From contig MKUZ01000014.1 of assembly GCA_001899065.1 (NCBI GenBank), positions 117,021 through 181,020 of the forward strand: 64,000 nucleotides of DNA. The letters run 5' to 3'. Shown here piece after piece: positions 17,101 through 23,220 of this stretch (positions are counted from its first letter, which is position 1; the number at the start of each line of letters is the position of its first letter). Source of the stretch: Devosia sp. 66-22. GTDB lineage: Bacteria > Pseudomonadota > Alphaproteobacteria > Rhizobiales > Devosiaceae. Under the pieces are notes generated by a model. It did no database searches. It had not been told where the DNA came from and saw only the letters and a list, made by a program, of their open reading frames with translations. A program made the translations under genes and the position numbers.

Positions 17101-18184
17101 CGCCGTTTGTCACCTCGCCGACATCGCCCAGATAGATGCCGGTGCCGTCGGCCTCGATCGAGGTGCCCGCCCCGGAGTTGGTCACCGTGCCGCCCAGCGC
17201 CAGGGCGATGCCGTCGCCTCTCGATGAGATGGTGGCGCCATCCCGGTTGGTCACCTCGCCGGCCTCGCTAAGCGCGATGCCGGTGCCGCTGGCCGTGATC
17301 GAGGCATCCGCGCCCGCACTGGTGACGGTGCCGCCCGCGACGTTGACGCCGTCGCCGTCGGTCACCTCGATAGTGCCGTTGTTGGTGACGCGCGTGGAGG
17401 CGTCGCCATAGATGCCGTCGGAGACGCCGCGGATAATGGCGCCGGCACCGTTCTCGACGACGCCCCCGCCCTCGATATGGACCGCGGTGCGGCCATCGAG
17501 AGTGCTGCCCTCGCCGCTGTTGATCAGCGTGCCGCCGCCCCTGATATGGACGACGCGGCCAGTGCCGATCACTTTCGCGCCGTCGCTGTTGGTCAGGGTG
17601 CCACCGTCTCCGAGCACGCTGATGCCGCCAGTGATCTGGCTGCCCGCGCCCGTATTGGTGACGCTGCCGCCCTCCCACACCATCACGTCGCCGACGATGC
17701 TGCCGCCGTTGCGGTTGATGACTTCGCCGGTATCGCCCTGGAGGCTGATGCCGTAGACGGTGCCCGAGATCAGCCCGCCATCGTTGAGCACGCTGCCGCC
17801 CTCGTAGAGCAGCACGCCAGTGGCGCCATTGGCGGTGATGACGCCGGTCGCGCGGTTGATCACGTGACCGTTGCCGCCCACCACGCCACGATTGCCGCTG
17901 CCCGTGCGGGTGATGCTGCCAGCATTGTCCACCGTCGCGCCGTTCTGGAGGTCTACCGTATTGGTCAGCGGCAGGCTGCCGCTTCTGATTTCGAGCACCG
18001 TGCTCGCACCGCTGACGATGAACGCGTCATTGGCGCCGTAAGGCGTGCCCGGATAGACCACCGTGCCGCTGGTGATGGTGTGCGTCGCGCCCACCGCCGG
18101 GGCTGCAGCCAGCAGTGCGGCCAGAGCTCCGCCGGTCCAGGGCAGCCAGTCACGCTGCCGCGGAAGGACACTCCTGCGCGCCAT
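14129..18184 (-). CDS. large autotransporter with repetitive beta-helix passenger
   Basis: 1351 residues from the ATG at 18184, chosen because a signal peptide (LPWTGGALAALLAAAPAVGA) follows and GGGA lies upstream. The passenger (about residues 40-1080) is built from roughly 20-residue repeats of the type GGxVTNSxGAxI / GxGIxLxxGG, as in adhesin-like beta-helices. A linker with a proline/glycine-rich APGNSPGTL motif precedes the C-terminal barrel (about 1085-1351), which ends in phenylalanine (ATLRVAF) as required for BAM assembly. Likely a type Va surface protein, possibly an adhesin. The barrel has two closely spaced cysteines near its start (CARTSSC). Divergent from a putative regulator 74 bases away. 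Confidence 0.85.
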   Translation of the reverse strand: MARRSVLPRQRDWLPWTGGALAALLAAAPAVGATHTITSGTVVYPGTPYGANDAFIVSGASTVLEIRSGSLPLTNTVDLQNGATVDNAGSITRTGSGNRGVVGGNGHVINRATGVITANGATGVLLYEGGSVLNDGGLISGTVYGISLQGDTGEVINRNGGSIVGDVMVWEGGSVTNTGAGSQITGGISVLGDGGTLTNSDGAKVIGTGRVVHIRGGGTLINSGEGSTLDGRTAVHIEGGGVVENGAGAIIRGVSDGIYGDASTRVTNNGTIEVTDGDGVNVAGGTVTSAGADASITASGTGIALSEAGEVTNRDGATISSRGDGIALALGGTVTNSGAGTSIEADGTGIYLGDVGEVTNGDGASIVAAADGIVLDWGGDVTNSGGATIHSSRVGVVIWDYGTLRNSGAGSTIRTVGGGVGVDLMIPVDTDSLAVINEDGAVIDGGYAGLRFSATGKVTNSGTDSLIAADSYAIFYEYDAGDVTNQDGARIVSRDGSGVALYFGGDVSNSSGAQIDAEVVGIYSLGAPASVTNTGTDSRIRGKAQGIYLNGENGGAGIVVNSDGATIAGGGDADGGMGVWIVGDGTVTNDGATITGDRATGVFIRDDGTITNTNGGSIEGSQAAHIGGDGNVANTAGSRMGDLHVGGDAEISNDASTLGSVTVDGSAVIRNSAGATIAGISAGTAQISNDAATINVPATDYGIVLAEGGSVTNSNGGRIEGGPIAIYLYENGGTVINGAGSTIASTSTGIHAFGDTNVVNAGTIEGNVWLEEEASNSVTLLTGSRITGDLHIGSNSTSRLILDGAGTQLYSDAVTNDTVFASTVVKQGSGTWTIDKHIDATVFNIDAGTLVLGSATQAGSVAATVYANPGTVVKGSGVIYGNLITDGATIAPGNSPGTLTIVGGYLQDGSSTYALEFDRDANVTDRILVEESAPLAGDGNVILRPGARLDVTQLGTAAGRVGTRYAVLSAANSLSGTFTLTGDLAVSAFLGLEDEYDARNAYLTVVQTRRLAEAAATPNQTAIAEALESTPPGNAARTALLSLPDDDSAARALGQLTGDLHADVRAGLVDATRPLREAALDRLREALCARTSSCEPGATLWTTGYGLVDGSLDLRTGGFLFGADLPGPGTTVLGVYGGAGSSRIGTATSSDVTLGGYGGAALGGLALRGGAAATLHSVGTERRVAFPGYADTLTAGYAALATQTFMEAGYRIEAGPLGLEPFASLAYVGLATPAFSETGGDAALSGEARQSGVVVATLGLAADAELGPGRMRASAGWQQRLAGDASLAMLGFAGGERRMIRGRSGPAGGLALGLDLNLALGETATLALDYDGVLAAGATQHSANATLRVAF

Positions 18185-18258
18185 CTCGATTCCCGTGCGA
18201 GTTCGACGTATCACTAGCCGGTGCCCGTCCGGGCCGCGCGAACGGAAACGCACCTGAA

Positions 18259-19158
18259 TTGCACGACCTCGCCACTATCCACAGCCCCGGCGCCGCCGAT
18301 GCGCTGCTCGTGGAGGCTGCCGCGTTGCGCGCGCAGCCGCAGTTCGATGCGGCTGTCATCGCCTATTGCGCGGGACTGGTGCGATTCCGCGAACAGACCC
18401 GGCCGATGAGCAAGCTCAACGCCAACGAGACACGGCTGCGCGTCATCGGCTACCTGCTGCATCTGAGCGCGGTCAGCCGGCAGGCGGGCGGCGATGGCGG
18501 CGTCAGCTATGGTACGCTGCGCGACATCTCGGCGGGCGAAGTCAGCGACCGCGTGCTCAGGACCATGCTGGCGCTGCTGCAATTGCTGGGGCTGGTGGAA
18601 TGCTGGCGCAGTGTCAGCGACCGCCGGGTCAAGTACTACCGGCCGAGCCCGCGCATGCTTGAGCTCGCGCGCGGCATGTATGCCAACAGCGCCGCGGCGC
18701 TCGACTGCATCGAACCGGCCGCCGAGCGCGAGCGACGGTTAGCCCGAGATCCGGTGTTCTTCAACCGCATGCTGGTCGAGGCCGGACGGGCGCATGCGGT
18801 CGATCCGCCGGCCAGCCGCATGCCCGATTTCATCGCCTTCTTCGGCGCGCGCGAAGGGGCAGGGGCGGTCTCCACCCGTCTGCTGCTGGGCGCGCTCACC
18901 GGTTCGCCGGTCGACAGCCGTGCCGCGCTGGCCCGGCAGTTCGGCCTCTCCAAATCGCAGGTGGCCGACGTGATTGCTGCCGGGGTCGGGCTCGGCTACT
19001 TTTCGCTTGATCCCACCGCGCTGCCAACACCCACTCCCGCCCTGCGCGACCATCTCACCCGCTGGATCTCGATCGAGCTTGCCTTCATGGCGCGCCATCT
19101 GCGGGCGGAGGGCCCGTCGAGCCGGCACAATGACGACACCCGGAGGAAACATGCCTGA
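18259..19158 (+). CDS. putative two-HTH transcriptional regulator
   Basis: 299 residues if started at TTG 18259; the true start is uncertain because no convincing Shine-Dalgarno is visible and the frame is open further upstream. A winged-helix-like domain lies around residues 55-135 (LRVIGYLLHLSAVSR, then ISAGEVSDRVLRTMLALLQLLGLVECWRS with a wing SDRRVKYYRPSP). A second helix-turn-helix lies near 225-260 (SRAALARQFGLSKSQVADVIAAG). I do not recognise the family. It is divergent from the autotransporter and overlaps the next gene by eight bases, so it could control either. Confidence 0.6.
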   Translation: MHDLATIHSPGAADALLVEAAALRAQPQFDAAVIAYCAGLVRFREQTRPMSKLNANETRLRVIGYLLHLSAVSRQAGGDGGVSYGTLRDISAGEVSDRVLRTMLALLQLLGLVECWRSVSDRRVKYYRPSPRMLELARGMYANSAAALDCIEPAAERERRLARDPVFFNRMLVEAGRAHAVDPPASRMPDFIAFFGAREGAGAVSTRLLLGALTGSPVDSRAALARQFGLSKSQVADVIAAGVGLGYFSLDPTALPTPTPALRDHLTRWISIELAFMARHLRAEGPSSRHNDDTRRKHA

Positions 19159-20071
19159 AACCATCGGCTTTCTCGGACTCGGCCTCATGGGCCACGGCAT
19201 GGCTAGGAACATCGTCGAGAAGGGCTATGCCCTCACCGTGTCGGCGCATCGCAATCGCGCTCCGGTCGACGATCTCGTCAGCCGCGGTGCGGTGGAAGTC
19301 AAAAGCGTGCGCGAGATGGCGGAACGCAGTTCCATCGTCTTCCTGTGCGTCACCGGCTCGCGCGAAGTGGAAGCGCTGATCCGCGGCAAGGACGGGCTCA
19401 AGGCGCACCTCAAGCCCGGCTCGGTGATCGTCGATTGCTCGACTGCCGATCCGACCTCCACTGTCGCGCTCGCCGAAGAGCTCGCCGCCGTGGGCATCGC
19501 ACTTGCCGATGCGCCGCTCGGCGGCACGCCGGTGCAGGCCGCCGAAGGCAAGCTCAGCGCCATGGTGGGCGCCACACCCGAGACCTTCGCCCGGATCAAG
19601 CCGGTGCTCGACACCTGGGCCGGCGCCAAGATCGTGCATCTGGGCGGTCCCGGGGACGGTCACAAGATGAAGCTCCTCAACAACTTCGTCTCGCTCGGCT
19701 ATGCAGCGATCTATGCCGAGGCAATGACGCTCGCCACCAAGACCGGCCTCTCGCCGGAGATCTTCGATTCCGTGCTGCGCGGCAGCCGCATGGATTGCGG
19801 CTTCTACCAGACCTTCATGGGCTACACGATCGAGGGCAATCGCGAGGCGCACAAGTTCACGCTGGCCAACGCGTTCAAGGACCTGACCTATCTCGAGTCG
19901 ATGGCCGACGCCGCGAAGCTGGTCAACCCGATCGGCAACGCCGTCAAGAACAGCTTCGGCATGGCGGTGGCCACCGGCGGCGACGGCGCAGCGGACTACG
20001 TGCCGCATCTGCCCGAATATGTCGGCCGCGCCAATGGTGTCGACATGACACCGCGGAAACTGCGCACGTGA
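19151..20071 (+). CDS. 3-hydroxyisobutyrate dehydrogenase family NAD(P)-dependent oxidoreductase
   Basis: 306 residues, cytosolic beta-hydroxyacid dehydrogenase. The N-terminal Rossmann motif GLGLMG (residues 9-14) is followed by the substrate signature DAPLGGTPVQAAEGKL and the catalytic lysine block GDGHKMKLLNNF near residue 171. The start ATG at 19151 has a GGAGG site and overlaps the regulator stop. The exact substrate (3-hydroxyisobutyrate, tartronate semialdehyde, 6-phosphogluconate-like) cannot be set from sequence. The GTGA overlap with the next gene implies a shared pathway with the aldo/keto reductase. Confidence 0.85.
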   Translation: MPETIGFLGLGLMGHGMARNIVEKGYALTVSAHRNRAPVDDLVSRGAVEVKSVREMAERSSIVFLCVTGSREVEALIRGKDGLKAHLKPGSVIVDCSTADPTSTVALAEELAAVGIALADAPLGGTPVQAAEGKLSAMVGATPETFARIKPVLDTWAGAKIVHLGGPGDGHKMKLLNNFVSLGYAAIYAEAMTLATKTGLSPEIFDSVLRGSRMDCGFYQTFMGYTIEGNREAHKFTLANAFKDLTYLESMADAAKLVNPIGNAVKNSFGMAVATGGDGAADYVPHLPEYVGRANGVDMTPRKLRT

Positions 20072-21045
20072 ACAGCCGCACGCTCGGCAAGACCGGCTAC
20101 TCGGTCAGCGAGATCGGCCTCGGCTGCTGGCAGTTGGGTGGCGATTTTGGTCCGCTCAGCGACCAGACGGCGTCGGATATCCTGCGCGCGGCCCGCTCGC
20201 TCGATGTGAGCTTCTGGGATACCGCCGATGTCTATGGCGGCGGCCAGTCCGAGGAGCGGATCGGGGCGTTCAAGGACAAGAGTGGCGTTCTTATCGCGAC
20301 CAAGCTCGGCCGTGGTCCGCAGTTCGAGGGCATGACGCGCTACACCCGCGACAAGGTCAAGGACAGCCTCGCCGGCTCGATCCAGCGTCTCGGTATCGAC
20401 ACGCTGGACCTTGCGCAGCTCCATTGCATTCCGATCGACGTGCTGCGCGACGGCGAGATCTTCACCTGGCTCGACGATCTGCGCGATGCCGGAATGGTCC
20501 GCCATTGGGGCGCCAGCGTGCAGACGGTGGAAGAGGGGATGCTGGCCCTGCGGGCCGACACCTGCACCGCGATCCAGACTATCTTCAACCTGTTCCGGCA
20601 GGATGCCATCGACACGCTGTTCCCCGCCGCGCAACGCGCCAATGTGGGCATCATCGCGCGCCTGCCGCTCGCCTCGGGTCTCTTGTCGGGCCGCATGAGC
20701 GCGGCGACGGCTTTCACCTCCGGCGACCACCGCAACTACAATCGCGACGGCGCCGCCTTCTATGTCGGCGAGACGTTCTCCGGCCTGCCGTTCGACACGG
20801 GCGTGGCCTTCGCCGACCAACTCAAGCACTGGCTGCCCACCGGCATGAGCCTTGCCGACCTTGCCCTGCGCTGGATACTCGACCAGCCGGCGGTGTCGAC
20901 CGTCATCACCGGTGTCAGCCGCCCCGACCAGCTCAAGGCCAATGCCGCCGCGAGCCGCATGGAGCCGCTCGAAGCGGCGCTGATCGAAAAGCTCATGGAC
21001 TTCTACCTCGAGAAGGTTCGTCCCCAGGTGCGGGGCGGCATCTAG
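20068..21045 (+). CDS. aldo/keto reductase
   Basis: 325-residue NAD(P)H-dependent oxidoreductase with a TIM-barrel fold. The tetrad is visible: Asp51 and Tyr56 in FWDTADVYGGG, Lys79 in ATKLG and a histidine in LAQLHCIP near 118. Start is GTG at 20068, overlapping the stop of the dehydrogenase by four bases. It probably acts on the product or substrate of its partner, reducing a sugar or hydroxy-aldehyde. Closest in style to the AKR families with short N-terminal RTLGKTGYSVSEIGLG. Confidence 0.88.
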   Translation: MNSRTLGKTGYSVSEIGLGCWQLGGDFGPLSDQTASDILRAARSLDVSFWDTADVYGGGQSEERIGAFKDKSGVLIATKLGRGPQFEGMTRYTRDKVKDSLAGSIQRLGIDTLDLAQLHCIPIDVLRDGEIFTWLDDLRDAGMVRHWGASVQTVEEGMLALRADTCTAIQTIFNLFRQDAIDTLFPAAQRANVGIIARLPLASGLLSGRMSAATAFTSGDHRNYNRDGAAFYVGETFSGLPFDTGVAFADQLKHWLPTGMSLADLALRWILDQPAVSTVITGVSRPDQLKANAAASRMEPLEAALIEKLMDFYLEKVRPQVRGGI

Positions 21046-21061
21046 GTCGTTTCGAGCGGAC

Positions 21062-21119
21062 TTGACGCCGAGGTCAACGCGCCTATATGGTTCATTAGTC
21101 CAGTAATGAACCATAGGAG
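21062..21119 (+). promoter_or_regulatory. ytrA-type promoter with 12-bp perfect inverted repeat operator
   Basis: TTGACG at 21062-21067 and TATATG at 21084-21089 (16-bp spacer) form a strong promoter. Left arm TATGGTTCATTA at 21086-21097 and right arm TAATGAACCATA at 21104-21115 are exact complements separated by 6 bp, covering the -10 region and start point. AGGAG at 21115-21119 follows, five bases before the GTG start. This is an obvious autoregulatory operator for the GntR protein. Confidence 0.85.
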
Positions 21120-21124
21120 CTTCG

Positions 21125-21493
21125 GTGTTCGACGACCGTTCGCCCATCTACCGGCAGATTGCTGACCGCATCAAAGCCGATGTGGCGTCCGGCGCGCTTG
21201 GGCCCGACGAGCAGGTGATGTCCACCAACCAGTATGCGAGTTTTTACGGCATCAACCCGGCCACGGCGCAAAAGGCCTTCCAGACGCTCGTCGACGAGGG
21301 CGTGCTCTACAAGCGGCGCGGCCTCGGCATGTATGTGTCGCCGGGCGCCCGCGAGGCGCTGATCGCCGAAAAGCGCACCCGCTATTTCGACGCCGTGCTC
21401 GGCCCCGCACTCGACGAGGCGATGGCCATCGGCATCTCGGCGGACGAGCTCCGCTCTTTCTTTAACGCCCGCACCAAGAGGCAAGACCAATGA
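21125..21493 (+). CDS. GntR family regulator, YtrA subfamily
   Basis: 122 residues. The N-terminal winged helix (residues 5-75: SPIYRQIADRIKADVASGAL, then MSTNQYASFYGINPATAQKAFQTLVDEGVLYKRRGLGMYV) is followed by a short helical tail of about 45 residues. The small size and short tail define the YtrA subfamily, whose members usually repress a downstream ABC transporter operon. GTG start at 21125. The stop overlaps the ATPase start (ATGA). A 12-bp perfect operator sits in its promoter. Confidence 0.92.
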   Translation: MFDDRSPIYRQIADRIKADVASGALGPDEQVMSTNQYASFYGINPATAQKAFQTLVDEGVLYKRRGLGMYVSPGAREALIAEKRTRYFDAVLGPALDEAMAIGISADELRSFFNARTKRQDQ

Positions 21494-22371
21494 CCGCCAG
21501 TCTCACCGTCGACCGGCTGACCTATCGCTACAGCGACGTGGTCGCCCTCAACGAGATCAGCCTCAGGCTCGATACGCCCGGCATCCATGGCCTGCTCGGC
21601 CGCAACGGTTCAGGCAAGACCACGCTGATGTCGCTCGCCTCCGGCCTGCGCCGCCCCACAGCGGGGCAGATCCGCCTCAACGGCCAGCCGATCTTCGAGA
21701 ATTATGCGGCCACCACCGAGATCTGCATCATCCGCGAGAGCGGCGACACCACCGCCGAATGGTCCGAGAGCATCGAGGACGGGCTGGCCTTCGCCCGCGA
21801 CATGCGGCCCTATTGGGACGAAGCCTATGCGCGCAAGCTGCTCGACCGCTTCGAGCTGTCGCCCAGGCGCAGCGTCGCCCAGCTATCGCGTGGCCAGCGC
21901 GCCAAGTTCGCCTGCCTGCTCGGCCTCGCGGCCCGTGCACCCCTCACCATGTTCGACGAATCCTATCTCGGCATGGATGCCCCGACCCGCTACGATTTCT
22001 ACGACGCGCTGCTCGAAGACTACATGGCCCATCCGCGGCTCGTGCTGGTCTCGAGCCACCATATCGAGGAGATCGCGCGGCTCTTCGAGGAAGTCATCAT
22101 CATCGATGACGGCAAGCTGCTGCTGCATGAGAGCGCCGAGGCGCTGCGCGGGCGCGGCATGACGGTGACGGGGCCGGCGACGGCCGTCGACAGTGTCGCG
22201 GCCGGCAGCACCATCCTCAGCGAACGCAGCCTCGGTTCGACCAAGTCCGTCGCCATCTACGATGCGCCGGCAACGCTCGCCGAGCAGGCGAGGGCCGCCG
22301 GGCTCGAGACCAGCCTGCTCCCCATCCAGGATATCTTCGTCCATCTCACGGCCAAGCGCGGAAAGCACTGA
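21490..22371 (+). CDS. ABC transporter ATP-binding protein (YtrB-like)
   Basis: 293 residues. Walker A GRNGSGKT near 38-45, an unusual signature LSRGQRAK in place of LSGGQ, Walker B with LTMFDESYLGMD where serine replaces the usual proline after DE, and an H-loop in VSSHHIEEIARL. The C-terminal 80 residues are typical of exporter ATPases paired with ABC-2-like permeases. Works with the membrane protein encoded three bases downstream; substrate unknown, possibly cell-envelope stress or antibiotic related as in other YtrA operons. Confidence 0.9.
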   Translation: MTASLTVDRLTYRYSDVVALNEISLRLDTPGIHGLLGRNGSGKTTLMSLASGLRRPTAGQIRLNGQPIFENYAATTEICIIRESGDTTAEWSESIEDGLAFARDMRPYWDEAYARKLLDRFELSPRRSVAQLSRGQRAKFACLLGLAARAPLTMFDESYLGMDAPTRYDFYDALLEDYMAHPRLVLVSSHHIEEIARLFEEVIIIDDGKLLLHESAEALRGRGMTVTGPATAVDSVAAGSTILSERSLGSTKSVAIYDAPATLAEQARAAGLETSLLPIQDIFVHLTAKRGKH

Positions 22372-22373
22372 GC

Positions 22374-23123
22374 ATGACCAGCACGACCCCTCCGGCGGCC
22401 ATGCGTCGCGAGCCCCTGTTTCCCCGCCGCCTGTTCACCGAACAGGCGATCTTCGCGGTCATGATCTGGGCCGGCTATTCGCTCTTCGTGTTCGTCCTCA
22501 CCTTCGCCGTGTCGCTGTTCCGCCCCATTACGGTCAGCGGCTGGGACCTCGCCGGGCAGCCGGCCGTGTGGTTCGCCTTTGCCATCGGCTGCTATCTGGG
22601 CTGGTCGGTGCTGCAGCTCTACGTCACGCATGGCGGCACGCGGCGCGGCTTCCTCATCCGCTCGGTCAGCTTCATGCTTGCCTATGGCCTGCTGCTCACG
22701 CTGCTGTTCATGGTCACCTATTGGCCCGAAGCAGGCCTCTACGCGCTCGCCGGCTGGCCGCACCAGCCTGATGACGACGGCCTCTACACCTCGCTGCGCG
22801 ATCTGCCGATGCTGTTCCTGCAGTGGCTGCTGGTCTTCGAGCTGTGGGCGATCGGCGGCCTGTTCGTCAGTGTCGCGTGGTATCGCGGCGCGGTCTTTGG
22901 GGCGCTCAGCATCCTGTTCGGCCTCGTCGTCATCAGCGTCTCCTCCTTCACCACGCGGGAAGATATCGGCCCGATGGGCTGGGTCGGGCGGTTGCTCCCG
23001 GGCCAGACCGGACCGCTGCCTGCAGCCATCGCCCATGTCGTGATGTTCGTCCTGCTGGCGGCGCTCACCTGGCTCATCGTGCGCAACATCTCGATCCGCG
23101 GCAAATCGGTCGAACCCACCTGA
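22374..23123 (+). CDS. ABC transporter membrane subunit
   Basis: 249 residues with about six membrane helices (for example IFAVMIWAGYSLFVFVLTFAV, MLAYGLLLTLLFMVTYW, AVFGALSILFGLVVISV and a final AAIAHVVMFVLLAALTWLIV). No recognised permease motif, but size, topology and position three bases after the ATPase identify it as the membrane part of the YtrA-controlled exporter. A 10-bp inverted repeat follows the gene. Confidence 0.75.
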   Translation: MTSTTPPAAMRREPLFPRRLFTEQAIFAVMIWAGYSLFVFVLTFAVSLFRPITVSGWDLAGQPAVWFAFAIGCYLGWSVLQLYVTHGGTRRGFLIRSVSFMLAYGLLLTLLFMVTYWPEAGLYALAGWPHQPDDDGLYTSLRDLPMLFLQWLLVFELWAIGGLFVSVAWYRGAVFGALSILFGLVVISVSSFTTREDIGPMGWVGRLLPGQTGPLPAAIAHVVMFVLLAALTWLIVRNISIRGKSVEPT

Positions 23124-23131
23124 CCTCATGG

Positions 23132-23180
23132 GCAGCCGGGGCATTACACCGCCTCGACTGCCCTTCCAAACCCCGGCTGC
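23132..23180 (+). terminator. long-loop inverted repeat after the ytr-like operon
   Basis: GCAGCCGGGG at 23132-23141 and CCCCGGCTGC at 23171-23180 pair perfectly over 10 bp with a 29-nt loop. No T-run follows, so it is at best a weak or Rho-assisted terminator between the transporter and the protease gene. Confidence 0.5.
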
Positions 23181-23220
23181 ACCACCTAGATTGGCTCCAG
23201 TTCCTATCGAGTGAGCCCAC

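Noticed and set aside
14042-17227. 1061-codon frame opposite the autotransporter
   Set aside because: An antisense shadow produced by high GC and repeat structure; composition is Arg/Ala/Gly-rich with no domains, and the minus-strand protein has a signal peptide, repeats and a barrel.
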